A stretch of DNA of 63,199 nt from NCBI RefSeq assembly GCF_022538055.1, contig NZ_JAKZAM010000032.1, forward strand, positions 1 to 63,199, given 5' to 3'. Each line of letters opens with the position of its first letter. Position 1 is the first letter of the stretch. The notes beneath the pieces were generated by a model, which ran no database searches, was not told the origin of the DNA, and saw only the letters and a program-made list of their open reading frames with translations. Made by a program: the position numbers and the translations under genes. This DNA comes from Cognataquiflexum nitidum (GTDB lineage Bacteria; Bacteroidota; Bacteroidia; Cytophagales; Cyclobacteriaceae). This document shows positions 43,932-54,009 of the stretch, in pieces.

Positions 43932-45143
43932 ATGCTATATCCGATTTTTGATTATTTGGACTCAGTATTGGACATCCCGGGAACGGGTGTCTTCCGCTAT
44001 ATCTCCTTCAGGGCAGGGATGGCGGCACTTTTTTCATTGATCATCACCATCACCTTTGGGCATAGAATTATCAATTGGATCAGAAACAAACAAATCGGGG
44101 AAACAGTCCGCGACTTGGGTCTCGAAGGACAAGCCGCCAAAAAAGGAACGCCGACTATGGGCGGATTGATGATCATGGCCGGTATCATTATTCCGACTTT
44201 GCTTTTTGCCAACATCAACAACGTCTACATCATCCTTCTGCTGATCACTACAGTTTGGTTAGGGACTATTGGATTTGTGGATGATTATATCAAAGTATTC
44301 AAAAAGAACAAAGACGGCCTCGCAGGAAGGTTCAAAATCGTAGGTCAGGTTACCATCGGGATTATCGTGGGTGCTACCCTTTACTTTCATGAAGATGTCG
44401 TGATCCGTGAATTTACCAATCCTGTTTCCATCGAGGAAGGTGTAGTCGAAACCCCGGCTTTCAAAGATGTCAAAGTCGCAAAGACCACCATTCCTTTTGT
44501 CAAAAACAACGAACTGAACTACGAGACTTTCCTGGGTTTTATGGGGGAAAGTATCACTCCTGCGCTGTACATCCTATTGGTGATTTTCATCATCACGGCA
44601 GTTTCCAACGGTGCCAATATTACCGACGGGATTGATGGATTGGCAGCTGGGACATCCGCGATCATCGGACTGACGATTGCCATCTTTGCGTACGTATCCG
44701 GTAACGCCATTTTCTCCCAATACCTCAATGTCATGTTCATTCCCAACTCGGGCGAGTTGGTGATTTTCTGTGCTGCTTTTGTGGGTGCCTGTGTTGGATT
44801 CCTTTGGTACAATGCCTTTCCTGCTCAGGTTTTTATGGGAGATACAGGAAGCTTGATGTTGGGTGGCGTGATCGCTGTCCTGTCTTTGACCTTAAGAAAA
44901 GAACTGTTGATCCCGATTCTTTGTGGGATTTTCTTGGTCGAAAACCTCTCTGTGATCATGCAGGTGAGCTATTTCAAATACACCAAAAGAAAATATGGAG
45001 AAGGCCGCAGGATATTCCTGATGTCTCCTTTGCACCACCATTACCAGAAGAAAAATATCCATGAAGCCAAAATCGTAACCCGTTTTTGGATTACAGGAAT
45101 CCTTCTGGCCATCATCACTTTGGCAACATTGAAACTGAGATAA
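43932..45143 (+). CDS. mraY: Phospho-MurNAc-pentapeptide-transferase MraY
   Basis: 403 residues, about ten membrane helices. Signature segments GTPTMGGLMIMAG near residue 73, FVDDYIKVFKKNKDGLAGRF near 115 (Asp pair), NGANITDGIDGLAAG near 230, GDTGSLMLGG near 300 and SPLHHHYQKK near 365. About 40 residues longer than E. coli MraY because of an insertion at about 155-200 (REFTNPVSIEEG), typical of Bacteroidota. It makes lipid I at the inner membrane. Confidence 0.96.
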   Translation: MLYPIFDYLDSVLDIPGTGVFRYISFRAGMAALFSLIITITFGHRIINWIRNKQIGETVRDLGLEGQAAKKGTPTMGGLMIMAGIIIPTLLFANINNVYIILLLITTVWLGTIGFVDDYIKVFKKNKDGLAGRFKIVGQVTIGIIVGATLYFHEDVVIREFTNPVSIEEGVVETPAFKDVKVAKTTIPFVKNNELNYETFLGFMGESITPALYILLVIFIITAVSNGANITDGIDGLAAGTSAIIGLTIAIFAYVSGNAIFSQYLNVMFIPNSGELVIFCAAFVGACVGFLWYNAFPAQVFMGDTGSLMLGGVIAVLSLTLRKELLIPILCGIFLVENLSVIMQVSYFKYTKRKYGEGRRIFLMSPLHHHYQKKNIHEAKIVTRFWITGILLAIITLATLKLR

Positions 45144-46496
45144 ATGGAAAAACAGATAGCCATATTGGGTGCAGGTGAAAGCGGATTGGGAGCAGCATTG
45201 CTTGCCAAGAAGCATGGCTATGCAGTATGGGTATCTGATGCCGGAACCATCAGCGCATCCAGAAAACAAACCTTGACCGAAAACGGGATTGGCTTTGAAG
45301 AAGGAATGCATTCTGAGGAAAAAATCCTTTCTGCCGGCGAAATCATAAAGAGTCCCGGGATTCCGGAGAAAGTAGCCATTGTCCAAAAGGCTTTGGAAAA
45401 AGGAATTCCGGTAATTGATGAATTGGAATTTGCTTTCAGGTATTCCAAAGGAAAAGTAATCGCGATCACCGGTACAAACGGCAAGACCACGACTACGCTC
45501 CTGACTTATCACCTGCTCCAAAAAGGAGGGTTGAATGTCGGATTGGGAGGAAATGTCGGTGAAAGTTGGGCCGCCCAATTGGTGGACGGAGACAAAGATT
45601 GGTGGGTATTGGAAGTCAGCAGTTTCCAGATTGACGGCTTCAAATCTCTGAAACCCTCCGTGGCAGTATTGACCAATATCACTCCTGACCATTTGGACAG
45701 GTACAATTATAAAATTGAAAATTATATCGCTTCCAAAGTTTCTCTGTTCAAAAACATGGATGAAAAGGATGCGGCGATTTATTGGCTTGACGACCAACTG
45801 ATCCAATCAGGTTTTGATAAAGTGAATCTGAAAGCGGATCGCTTTCCATTTTCACTCAAAGAAGCACAGAACAAAGGCGGGTATTTTGATGGAAATGCCA
45901 TCACAGTACAAGCTATCGGAAAGAAATTAACAATAAACCCAAAAGATATTATCCTGAAAGGAACCCACAACATGCTCAACACCATGTGCGCCTCTTTGGC
46001 CGCAACATTGGCAGGCGTGTCCGAGGAAGCCATCAGGGAAGGATTGAAGGATTTCCAAAATGCAGCCCACAGGATGGAACCGGTGGCTACGATCAATGGA
46101 ATCGCCTTTATCAATGACAGCAAGGGAACCAATGTCGATGCCACAGCCTATGCGCTTGACAGCTTCAAACAACCCTTGATTTGGATTGCCGGTGGGGTTG
46201 ATAAGGGCAATGATTATTCAGCATTGTATCATTTGACAGATGGAAAAGTAAAAATGCTGGTCTGTCTGGGCGTGGACAATGAGAAGTTGAAAAAAGCATT
46301 TTCAGGCAGGGTTCCTGAAATCAAAGAAACGCAGAGTATCGCTGAGGCAGTGGCCTTGGGATTGGAATTTGGGAAGGAAGGCGATGTGGTTTTGCTTTCC
46401 CCGGCTTGCGCAAGTTTCGACTTGTTCAAGAATTATGAGGACAGAGGAAATCAGTTTAAAGCCGCAGTGGCAGCATTAACCGCTACAGCATCATGA
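45144..46496 (+). CDS. murD: UDP-MurNAc-alanine-D-glutamate ligase MurD
   Basis: 450 residues. N-terminal Rossmann-like part AILGAGESGLGAALLAK, ATP loop ITGTNGKTTTTLLTYH near residue 109, WVLEVSSFQIDG near 155, TNITPDHLDRY near 178, FINDSKGTNVDAT near 325 and LLSPACASFDLFKNYEDRG near 418, all MurD landmarks. Cytosolic. Overlaps ftsW by 4 bp (ATGA). Confidence 0.96.
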   Translation: MEKQIAILGAGESGLGAALLAKKHGYAVWVSDAGTISASRKQTLTENGIGFEEGMHSEEKILSAGEIIKSPGIPEKVAIVQKALEKGIPVIDELEFAFRYSKGKVIAITGTNGKTTTTLLTYHLLQKGGLNVGLGGNVGESWAAQLVDGDKDWWVLEVSSFQIDGFKSLKPSVAVLTNITPDHLDRYNYKIENYIASKVSLFKNMDEKDAAIYWLDDQLIQSGFDKVNLKADRFPFSLKEAQNKGGYFDGNAITVQAIGKKLTINPKDIILKGTHNMLNTMCASLAATLAGVSEEAIREGLKDFQNAAHRMEPVATINGIAFINDSKGTNVDATAYALDSFKQPLIWIAGGVDKGNDYSALYHLTDGKVKMLVCLGVDNEKLKKAFSGRVPEIKETQSIAEAVALGLEFGKEGDVVLLSPACASFDLFKNYEDRGNQFKAAVAALTATAS

Positions 46497-47668
46497 TGGA
46501 GAACATAAAAATATGGTTTGACAGAAATCTGAAGGGTGACCCGATTATTTGGGGCATCGTGATCATTCTTTCTGTCATCAGCATCGTGGTAGTGTATTCT
46601 GCTACGGGTTCTTTGGCGTACAAATACACCGGTGGCAATACGGAAAAATACCTGATCGACCATTCTATGATGGTGCTTGCAGGTCTATTGGTGATGTGGG
46701 TTGCCCACAAAATCCCATACAAGACTTATGGTCTTATCGGAAGGTTTTTGTTGGTGGTTTCCATTCCGTTGCTGTTGTTCACCTTCTTGTTTGGCTCGAC
46801 TGTCAATGAAGCCAACAGGTGGATCACCATTCCTGTCATCAACAAGGCATTCCAACCTTCGGATATCGCAAAATTGGCATTGATAGCAACCTTGGCTTCT
46901 TTACTCGCCAGAAAGCAAAAAAATATTGACGACTTCAGAAACGCTTTCCTTCCGATGATTGTGGTCATTGGCTTGGTTTCCGGATTGATCGGATTGGCCA
47001 ATATGTCCACCGCAGTCTTGTTGCTGTCGACTTGTTTGTTGCTGCTTTTCATTGGCCGAGTGCCGATGAAATATATCCTGATGGTGGTTTTGGTAGGTGG
47101 ATTGTTTCTGACTACTTCGGTTTTCTTGGGACAGAGAGGCGGAACTTTCTTTTCCAGGATAGAAAAATTTGTGTCAGGGGATGAAATTCCTTTCCAGGCA
47201 GAGCAATCATTTATCGCCATTTCCACAGGAGGAATCACAGGCAAGGGCCCTGGCAAATCCGAACAGAGAAATACACTTCCGCATCCCTATTCTGATTTCA
47301 TCTATGCGATCATCATCGAAGAATACGGAATGGTAGGGGGTGCGGTGGTATTGTTCCTTTATCTCGCGCTCTTGTTCAGGGGAATGCGGATTGTCGCCTC
47401 CTCGACCAAGCCGTTTGGAGGATTGCTTTCGGCAGGACTGAGTTTTGCGCTGGTGCTGCAGGCCATGGTCAACATGGCGGTTGCCGTGGGATTGGGCCCG
47501 ATTACCGGTTTGCCATTGCCATTGCTGAGTATGGGGGGGACATCATTGGTATTTACAGGATTTTCATTGGGAATCATATTGAGTGTAAGCAGGGGCGATC
47601 ATCAGGAACATTTGGACAGCCCCTCTGAGGGAAGCAATAAAGTGAGGAAGACATTTCAAACAGCTTAA
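46493..47668 (+). CDS. ftsW: Septal glycosyltransferase FtsW
   Basis: 391 residues of the SEDS family with about ten helices. Key segments are NEANRWITIPVI near residue 101, QPSDIAKLALIATLASLLA near 121, the large periplasmic loop EQSFIAISTGGITGKGPGKS near 238 and LPHPYSDFIYAIIIEEYG near 263 with the conserved catalytic Asp, and GLPLPLLSMGGTSLV near 341. It polymerises lipid II at the septum with FtsI. An alternative second Met is at residue 2. Confidence 0.94.
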   Translation: MMENIKIWFDRNLKGDPIIWGIVIILSVISIVVVYSATGSLAYKYTGGNTEKYLIDHSMMVLAGLLVMWVAHKIPYKTYGLIGRFLLVVSIPLLLFTFLFGSTVNEANRWITIPVINKAFQPSDIAKLALIATLASLLARKQKNIDDFRNAFLPMIVVIGLVSGLIGLANMSTAVLLLSTCLLLLFIGRVPMKYILMVVLVGGLFLTTSVFLGQRGGTFFSRIEKFVSGDEIPFQAEQSFIAISTGGITGKGPGKSEQRNTLPHPYSDFIYAIIIEEYGMVGGAVVLFLYLALLFRGMRIVASSTKPFGGLLSAGLSFALVLQAMVNMAVAVGLGPITGLPLPLLSMGGTSLVFTGFSLGIILSVSRGDHQEHLDSPSEGSNKVRKTFQTA

Positions 47669-47674
47669 GAGAAA

Positions 47675-48784
47675 TTGGGAAATAACAGACCATATAGAAT
47701 CATGATCAGCGGAGGAGGCACAGGAGGCCATATCTATCCGGCACTTGCGATCGCAAATGCCTGGATGGAGAAGCATCCTAATACGGAGATTCTATTTGTC
47801 GGTGCAGAAGGAAAAATGGAAATGCAAAAAGTGCCTGAAGCCGGATACCGCATCGAAGGACTCAAAGTAGCAGGATTACAGCGGAGTCTCAGCCTTTCCA
47901 ACCTCAGCTTTCCTTTCAAATTATTGGCAAGTCTGAACAAGTCCAAAGAACTTCTCAGAACATTCAAACCCAATGCCGTGGTCGGAGTCGGTGGCTATGC
48001 AAGCGGTCCACTCTTGTATTCTGCCCAAGGAAAAGGAATCCCCACTATGATTCAGGAGCAAAATTCCTATGCAGGATTGACCAACAAGATTTTGGCAAAA
48101 AAAGCCAAAAAGATCTGTGTGGCTTATCCGGGTATGGAGAAGTTTTTCCCCGCTGATAAAATCCAATACACCGGTAATCCTGTCCGCAAGGACATCCTTC
48201 ACTTGGATGGAAAAAAGGAACGGACTTTCCGACACTTTGGATTGGAAGAAGGCAAGAAAGTCCTGTTGGTATTGGGAGGAAGTCTTGGCGCCCGCACCAT
48301 CAATCAGGCGGTATTGGCTGACATGGAAGGTCTCGAAAAAGATGGCTACCAAGTTCTCTGGCAAAGCGGAAAGTTCTACTTCTCCGAAATGTCGGAAAAA
48401 GTAAAGGCTTCCGGACTGAAACACATCCATGTCCTTGAATTTATCAGGGAAATGGACTTGGCTTATGCAGCCGCAGATGTCGTGGTATCGAGGGCCGGAG
48501 CGCTTTCGGTTTCCGAACTCAGCCTTGTAGGCAAACCGGTGGTATTTATCCCTTCTCCCAATGTGGCTGAAGACCATCAGACCAAAAATGCCATGGCCTT
48601 TGTACAGGCAGATGCAGCGGTCCTTTTGAAGGACAGCGAAGCAGTCGGAAAATTGAAATCAACAGTAAACCAACTCATGGCAGACGGTAACAAAGTCCGG
48701 TCATTGGGTGAAAATATAAAGAAACTGGCCAAGCCAAAAGCAGCCGAAGAAATTGTAAAAGTATTGGAAAGCATCATTCAATGA
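47675..48784 (+). CDS. murG: Lipid II synthase MurG
   Basis: 369 residues from a TTG at 47675. The first ATG at 47702 would cut into the beta strand before the glycine loop, so the TTG is preferred (MGNNRPYRIMISGGGTGGH). Further signatures are GVGGYASGPLLY near residue 98, IQEQNSYAGLTNK near 123, LVLGGSLGARTINQAV near 192, and VVSRAGALSVSELSL near 270 followed by PSPNVAEDHQTKNA. It adds GlcNAc to lipid I on the inner face of the membrane. Overlaps murC by 4 bp. Confidence 0.95.
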   Translation: MGNNRPYRIMISGGGTGGHIYPALAIANAWMEKHPNTEILFVGAEGKMEMQKVPEAGYRIEGLKVAGLQRSLSLSNLSFPFKLLASLNKSKELLRTFKPNAVVGVGGYASGPLLYSAQGKGIPTMIQEQNSYAGLTNKILAKKAKKICVAYPGMEKFFPADKIQYTGNPVRKDILHLDGKKERTFRHFGLEEGKKVLLVLGGSLGARTINQAVLADMEGLEKDGYQVLWQSGKFYFSEMSEKVKASGLKHIHVLEFIREMDLAYAAADVVVSRAGALSVSELSLVGKPVVFIPSPNVAEDHQTKNAMAFVQADAAVLLKDSEAVGKLKSTVNQLMADGNKVRSLGENIKKLAKPKAAEEIVKVLESIIQ

Positions 48785-50172
48785 ATCTGAAAAACCTACA
48801 TAGCGTCCATTTCCTTGGAATAGGTGGCATCGGTATGAGTGCTTTGGCGAGGTGGTTTAACCATGTCGGCATCAAAGTCTCCGGCTATGACCGTACCCCT
48901 TCTCCATTGACAGATGCATTGGTGGCAGAGGGAATGGAGATTGTGTTTGAAGATACTTTGGAAAATATCCCCTCCAGGATCCGCTATGACAAAGTCCATA
49001 CTTTGGTCATTTGGACTCCGGCGATGCCAAAGGATTCTATCCAACTGAACTTCTTCCAAAACAACGGCTACAGCATCAAAAAAAGAGCTGCTGTTCTTGG
49101 GATGATTACTGCTGACCTTCCGACGATAGCCGTAGCGGGAACACATGGCAAGACGACAACTTCTTCCATGGTCGCCCACCTATTGAAATCAGGAGGAAAA
49201 AACATCGCTGCCTTTTTGGGAGGCTTGACACAAAATTACAATTCCAACCTCATCCTCCATGACGAGGAAAGTGGAGACGCAATGGTGGTCGTAGAGGCGG
49301 ATGAGTTTGACCGTTCTTTCCTGCACCTTCATCCCAATCTAGCTGTAGTGACGAGTGCGGATCCCGACCATTTGGATATCTATGGAGATGACGCACAGAT
49401 GATGGATGGCTTCAGGGCATTTATTGACCTGATTGCTGCCGACGGGTCATTGTATATCCATGCAAAGGCCTTCCAAAAACTCGGAGCTCCGAAATCCAAA
49501 TCGGTTACTGTAAAGCAATACGGAATCAACATCGGAGAGATCCAAGCCAAAAATATTGTAGCAGGGCCTGCGGCTTTCACATTTGATTATGTCAGTGGAG
49601 ACAAAGAAATCAAGGGATTGAATATATACATGCCGGGATTTCACAATGTGGAAAATGCCCTGCCGGCTATTACGGTCGCTTTGGATTATGGGATCGAAGA
49701 AGAAGCCGTTCGAGAAGGGTTGGCAAGCTATAAAGGAGTAAAAAGAAGGTTTGAAATCTGGATTCAGGAACAGGATAGGGTATTTATCGATGACTATGCC
49801 CACCATCCTGAAGAGATCCGCGCATTTCTGTCGTCGGTCAAAGCCATGTATCCTTACAAAAAGTTGACGGCGATTTTCCAGCCACATCTTTTCACAAGGA
49901 CTAGGGATTTTGCCGCAGGATTTTCAGAGAGCCTTTCTATTGCTGACGAAGTGGTATTGCTGGAGATTTATCCGGCAAGGGAACTCCCCATCGAGGGAGT
50001 AAATGCAACGATGCTGTTGGAAGGAATCACTTCCGCCAAAAAATCCCTCCAATCCAAAGAAGGATTGTTGGATTACCTCAAATCAGCTAAGCCTGAGGTA
50101 TTGGTGACCATCGGTGCAGGAGACATTGACAGATTGGTATCACCTATTGCAAACTGGATGAAATCGCTATGA
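48781..50172 (+). CDS. murC: UDP-MurNAc-L-alanine ligase MurC
   Basis: 463 residues. FLGIGGIGMSALARW near residue 11, VAGTHGKTTTSSMV near 119, VVEADEFDRSFLHLHP near 171, SADPDHLDIYGDD near 197 and FIDDYAHHPEEIRAFL near 339 are MurC signatures. First amino acid ligase of the pathway. It lies out of biochemical order after murG, as in other bacteria, and overlaps ftsQ by 4 bp. Confidence 0.96.
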   Translation: MNLKNLHSVHFLGIGGIGMSALARWFNHVGIKVSGYDRTPSPLTDALVAEGMEIVFEDTLENIPSRIRYDKVHTLVIWTPAMPKDSIQLNFFQNNGYSIKKRAAVLGMITADLPTIAVAGTHGKTTTSSMVAHLLKSGGKNIAAFLGGLTQNYNSNLILHDEESGDAMVVVEADEFDRSFLHLHPNLAVVTSADPDHLDIYGDDAQMMDGFRAFIDLIAADGSLYIHAKAFQKLGAPKSKSVTVKQYGINIGEIQAKNIVAGPAAFTFDYVSGDKEIKGLNIYMPGFHNVENALPAITVALDYGIEEEAVREGLASYKGVKRRFEIWIQEQDRVFIDDYAHHPEEIRAFLSSVKAMYPYKKLTAIFQPHLFTRTRDFAAGFSESLSIADEVVLLEIYPARELPIEGVNATMLLEGITSAKKSLQSKEGLLDYLKSAKPEVLVTIGAGDIDRLVSPIANWMKSL

Positions 50173-50927
50173 AAAAATTCAGGATCAAAAAATCGTTGAT
50201 TTTCACCGCTTTGACCTTGGTTCTGATCGGTTTTATCGGATTCATTGAGAAGAAGGATTCCGAAAGAGTCTTCACAGGTATTGAGATCAGGGTAAAAGGA
50301 ATTGCAGATGTCTATTTCGTGAATGAAAAAGACATTTTGAAAAACATACAGACTGAATTTCCAATCCTGAAAAATGGTGTGTCCATGCAGGAAGTGGATT
50401 TGAATAAAATAGAAAAGAAGGTGGAGACCTATGCTTTTGTCCGCAATGCCGAAGTGTTCGCTGACCTCAAGGGACGTGTGATGGTCGAAATTACCCAGCA
50501 CATTCCCATTGCGAGGATAGTGAGACCAAGTGCAGCAGACGGCTACATTTCTTCGGAAGGAAAAATATTACCTACATCCAATTCATACACCACAAGGGTA
50601 ATGACGCTTGAGGGGGCTTATGCTGAAAGTCTTTTGAAGCTTCAGGATATTTCCGAAAGCCACAGCGACCTCATGGCAATGATCAATTTTATCAATGCCG
50701 ACGAGTTTTGGAAAGCGCAGATCTCCGGGATGGATATTTCCCGAAAGTCGGATATCAAACTCTACCAGCAGGTAGGCAAGCAGGTAATTGAGTTTGGGGA
50801 AGCCAAGGATTTAGAAGAAAAATTTGAGAAGATAAACCTGTTTTATGAAGAAATCATCCCTGCAAAAGGATGGAATGCATACAGCAGAGTGAATGTAAAA
50901 TATAAGGGCCAGATTGTTTGTGAATAA
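50169..50927 (+). CDS. ftsQ: Cell division protein FtsQ-like
   Basis: 252 residues. A short basic N-terminus and one membrane segment (LIFTALTLVLIGFIGFI, about 10-26), then a POTRA-like part (FTGIEIRVKGIADVYFVNEK, about 36-55) and a beta domain (YAFVRNAEVFADLKGRVMVEITQHIPIARI). This is the FtsQ layout, and the location before ftsA supports it. It is a periplasmic hub linking early and late division proteins. Confidence 0.85.
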   Translation: MKKFRIKKSLIFTALTLVLIGFIGFIEKKDSERVFTGIEIRVKGIADVYFVNEKDILKNIQTEFPILKNGVSMQEVDLNKIEKKVETYAFVRNAEVFADLKGRVMVEITQHIPIARIVRPSAADGYISSEGKILPTSNSYTTRVMTLEGAYAESLLKLQDISESHSDLMAMINFINADEFWKAQISGMDISRKSDIKLYQQVGKQVIEFGEAKDLEEKFEKINLFYEEIIPAKGWNAYSRVNVKYKGQIVCE

Positions 50928-50938
50928 TTGAAATCGCT

Positions 50939-52261
50939 ATGGAAAATAACAAATTGATTGTAGGACTTGACATCGGAACCACCAAAATCTGCGCGATCAT
51001 CGGTCGCAAAAACGAATTTGGAAAGTTGGAGGTTCTCGGCATGGGCAAGGCTGTATCCGACGGGGTCATCCGCGGTATTGTGACCAATATCGACAAGACT
51101 GTCAACGCCATCCAAAAGGCGATGCAGGATGCGTCAGACATGGCTGACGTGGATATTGTCGAAGTGATCGTCGGGATTGCCGGACAGCATATCCGTAGCA
51201 CCATCCACCATGGCGTCATCATCCGTCAGCCCAATCAAGATGAAATCACCGTAGAGGATGTCAGGAGACTTTCCAATGACATGGAAAACATCGTCGTGCC
51301 TCCCGGAAATACCATCATCCATGTCATGCCACAGGATTACATAGTGGATTATGAAGATGGGATCAAAGATCCCGTCGGGATGTCCGGTTCCAGGCTTGAG
51401 GCTGATTTCCACATCATCACCGCACAAACAACTGCCATCAACAACATCAACCGCTGTGTAAAGCGTGCCAATCTCGTGTCTCAAGACCTGATCTTGGAAC
51501 CTTTGGCGAGTTCTCTGTCTGTACTTAGCGAGCAGGACAAAGAAGCCGGAGTTTGCTTGGTGGATATCGGAGGCGGTACGACAGACATTGCCATATTCTA
51601 CGACAATATCATACGCCACACCGCGGTCATTCCTTTGGGAGGAAATATCATTACAGCTGATATCAAAGAAGGCTGCATGGTCCTTCACCATCAGGCCGAA
51701 TTGCTCAAGACCAAATTTGGTAAAGCCATCGCCGAAGAAGCCAATCCTAATGAAATCGTATCTATTCCCGGGCTTCGCAACAGACAGCCAAAAGAAATTT
51801 CTATCAAAAACCTCGCGGCCATCATTCAGGCAAGGATGGAAGAAATCATCGAATATGTACAGAATGAATTGGTAGCAAGTGGCCATTATAAAAAACTTAC
51901 AGGAGGAATTGTCCTCACCGGAGGTGGTTCACAGCTGCAGGGAGTTTCCCAGCTGTTTGAATACATGACAGGACTCGATACCAGGATCGGCTATCCAAAT
52001 GAGCACTTAGGCAAATCCAAAATCGAAGAAGTGAAAAGTCCGATGTACGCCACTTCTGTAGGATTGGTATTGGCGGGATTCAAGTCTCTTGACGAGAGGG
52101 AAAACCTTTACAGACTCAGAAAGGAAAGCGTAAACAATAACACACAAAAAGTACAGGCCAAACCTGTAAAAACAGAATTTGGCCCAAACATTTTCTCCAG
52201 CATCGGTAAGAAATTGAAGGATATCATCACCAATGATATTCATGATGACAATAATTACTAG
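50939..52261 (+). CDS. ftsA: Cell division protein FtsA
   Basis: 440 residues of the actin fold: VGLDIGTTKICAIIGRK at residue 7 (phosphate 1), VEVIVGIAGQHIRS near 77 in the 1C domain, VCLVDIGGGTTDIAIFYDN near 200 (phosphate 2) and GGIVLTGGGSQLQG near 322 (adenosine). The C-terminus ends in a short amphipathic segment (FSSIGKKLKDIIT) expected to bind the membrane. It tethers FtsZ filaments. Confidence 0.96.
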   Translation: MENNKLIVGLDIGTTKICAIIGRKNEFGKLEVLGMGKAVSDGVIRGIVTNIDKTVNAIQKAMQDASDMADVDIVEVIVGIAGQHIRSTIHHGVIIRQPNQDEITVEDVRRLSNDMENIVVPPGNTIIHVMPQDYIVDYEDGIKDPVGMSGSRLEADFHIITAQTTAINNINRCVKRANLVSQDLILEPLASSLSVLSEQDKEAGVCLVDIGGGTTDIAIFYDNIIRHTAVIPLGGNIITADIKEGCMVLHHQAELLKTKFGKAIAEEANPNEIVSIPGLRNRQPKEISIKNLAAIIQARMEEIIEYVQNELVASGHYKKLTGGIVLTGGGSQLQGVSQLFEYMTGLDTRIGYPNEHLGKSKIEEVKSPMYATSVGLVLAGFKSLDERENLYRLRKESVNNNTQKVQAKPVKTEFGPNIFSSIGKKLKDIITNDIHDDNNY

Positions 52262-52275
52262 GGCTTATCATACTA

Positions 52276-52306
52276 GGGAGGTAGATGACCATGTCTTCTA
52301 CTTCCC
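52276..52306 (+). other. Stem-loop between ftsA and ftsZ
   Basis: GGGAGGTAGA (52276-52285) pairs with TCTACTTCCC (52297-52306) with one G-T pair. There is no T-run, so a processing or stability element is more likely than a terminator. Confidence 0.45.
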
Positions 52307-52360
52307 TTCATTTACAAAAACCATACTAAAAAGGAAAACAAGTTCACCAATAGATAAAAA

Positions 52361-54007
52361 ATGTCAGATAACATGAAAGATTACAAATTTGATCTTCCAA
52401 AAAACCATAAATCAATCATCAAGGTGATTGGTGTTGGAGGAGGTGGTTCCAATGCTGTGAACCATATGTACAACCAAGGAATCAAGGACGTGGAGTTTGT
52501 CGTGGTCAACACCGACGCCCAGGCTTTGAAAAGCAGCCCGGTTCCTTTGAGGCTTCAATTAGGTGCAAACCTAACCGAAGGACTAGGTGCCGGTGCCAAT
52601 CCTGAAAAAGGAAGAAGTGCGGCATTGGAAAGCAAAGAAGACATCAGAGAATTGCTTTCGGACAATACCAAGATGGTATTTATCACTGCCGGCATGGGTG
52701 GTGGTACAGGTACAGGTGCTGCACCGGTGATCGCCAAAATCGCCAAGGACATGGACATCCTTACCGTGGGTATTGTTACCGCCCCTTTTGTATTTGAAGG
52801 AAGAAAGAAAATGATCGCCGCACAGCAAGGCATCGAAGCTCTGAAAGAAAGCTGTGATACTGTTTTGGTCATCCTCAATGACAAACTGAGAGAAATCTAT
52901 GGCAACCTTGCTATTCGTTCGGCATTTGCCAAAGCCGATAACGTATTGACAACTGCTGCCAAGTCTATCGCCGAAATCATCACCATCCATCAGGATGTCA
53001 ACGTGGATTTCGAAGATGTGAAAACAGTCATGAAAAATGCCGGCGCTGCAGTAATGGGTTCTGCTACCGAAGAAGGTGAGGGACGTGCCATCCGTGCAGC
53101 CGAGAAAGCCATTGCCTCTCCGTTATTGAACAATGTCGACATCAAAGGCGCCCAGAAAATATTGCTTTCGATCATGTCCGGTGAAGACGACGAACTCTCC
53201 ATGGACGAATTGAGCGAAATCACTGAGTACATACAGGAAAGGGCCGGTGACGATGCCGAGGTGATCTTCGGTCAGGGTATAGACTCTGAACTGAGCAAAG
53301 GTATCCGTGTTACCGTCATTGCCACAGGTTTTGAAATGGACAGACTGACTACAGCTTCCCCTTCAGGTAAGAAAGAAGAGGTGGTTGTTGCCGCTGCCAT
53401 GGAGGAGGACAATAGCAAAAAAGTGATAGACCTCGAATCAGGCAAAACTTCCAAAGTAGAGGAAGATACTACTTCGGCCCCGGGTCAGACTTTCACCTTT
53501 ACTTTCAACAAGCCCTTGTTTACTCCGGCCAATGAAAGCAAGCCTGAAGAAATCAAGCCAAAAGTGGAGGTTCCTGTGCCTGCAATGGAAAATAAGGAAG
53601 AACCTGGATTGGAGCCTCAGTTTGAATTTGTTCCAGCCAAGCCTGAAAGCAACAAGGTGTTTTTTACCCTAGATACTGAGGAAGAAATCACAGAGGAAGC
53701 ACCAAAAGCAACTGCAACAACTCCCGAAGAAACAAAACCTTCTCATAGCAATGATTATTATGAGCAATTAAAATTGAAAGCAATCCAAAGGGCACACGAG
53801 CGTTTTGAAAAGCTGAAAAGCATCAAAACCTACAACCAGCATCCTGAGGAATTCAAAGATAAATTAGAGACCCCCGCTTATCTCAGAAAAGAAGTGAAGT
53901 TATCAGATGTACAGCACAGCTCCGAAAGGAACATTTCAAGGTACAACCTGACTGATGAAAATGAATTTCTGAAGAACAACAGGTTTTTGCATGACAATGT
54001 CGATTAA
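52361..54007 (+). CDS. ftsZ: Cell division GTPase FtsZ
   Basis: 548 residues, with an alternative ATG at residue 5. Tubulin fold: GVGGGGSNAVNHMY near residue 24, VVNTDAQAL near 48, the GTP loop GMGGGTGTGAAPVIA near 112, NDKLREIYGNLAIRSAFAKA near 173, and the T7 loop HQDVNVDFEDVKTVM near 207. After about 325 a long acidic, Pro-rich linker of more than 200 residues follows, much longer than in E. coli, ending in a helical conserved part (ERFEKLKSIKTYNQHPEEFK). It forms the Z-ring. Last gene of the cluster. Confidence 0.97.
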   Translation: MSDNMKDYKFDLPKNHKSIIKVIGVGGGGSNAVNHMYNQGIKDVEFVVVNTDAQALKSSPVPLRLQLGANLTEGLGAGANPEKGRSAALESKEDIRELLSDNTKMVFITAGMGGGTGTGAAPVIAKIAKDMDILTVGIVTAPFVFEGRKKMIAAQQGIEALKESCDTVLVILNDKLREIYGNLAIRSAFAKADNVLTTAAKSIAEIITIHQDVNVDFEDVKTVMKNAGAAVMGSATEEGEGRAIRAAEKAIASPLLNNVDIKGAQKILLSIMSGEDDELSMDELSEITEYIQERAGDDAEVIFGQGIDSELSKGIRVTVIATGFEMDRLTTASPSGKKEEVVVAAAMEEDNSKKVIDLESGKTSKVEEDTTSAPGQTFTFTFNKPLFTPANESKPEEIKPKVEVPVPAMENKEEPGLEPQFEFVPAKPESNKVFFTLDTEEEITEEAPKATATTPEETKPSHSNDYYEQLKLKAIQRAHERFEKLKSIKTYNQHPEEFKDKLETPAYLRKEVKLSDVQHSSERNISRYNLTDENEFLKNNRFLHDNVD

Positions 54008-54009
54008 CT

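Noticed and set aside
44892..45806. 304-codon minus-strand ORF across mraY/murD
   Set aside because: It spans two well-identified genes on the other strand and has no recognisable domain.
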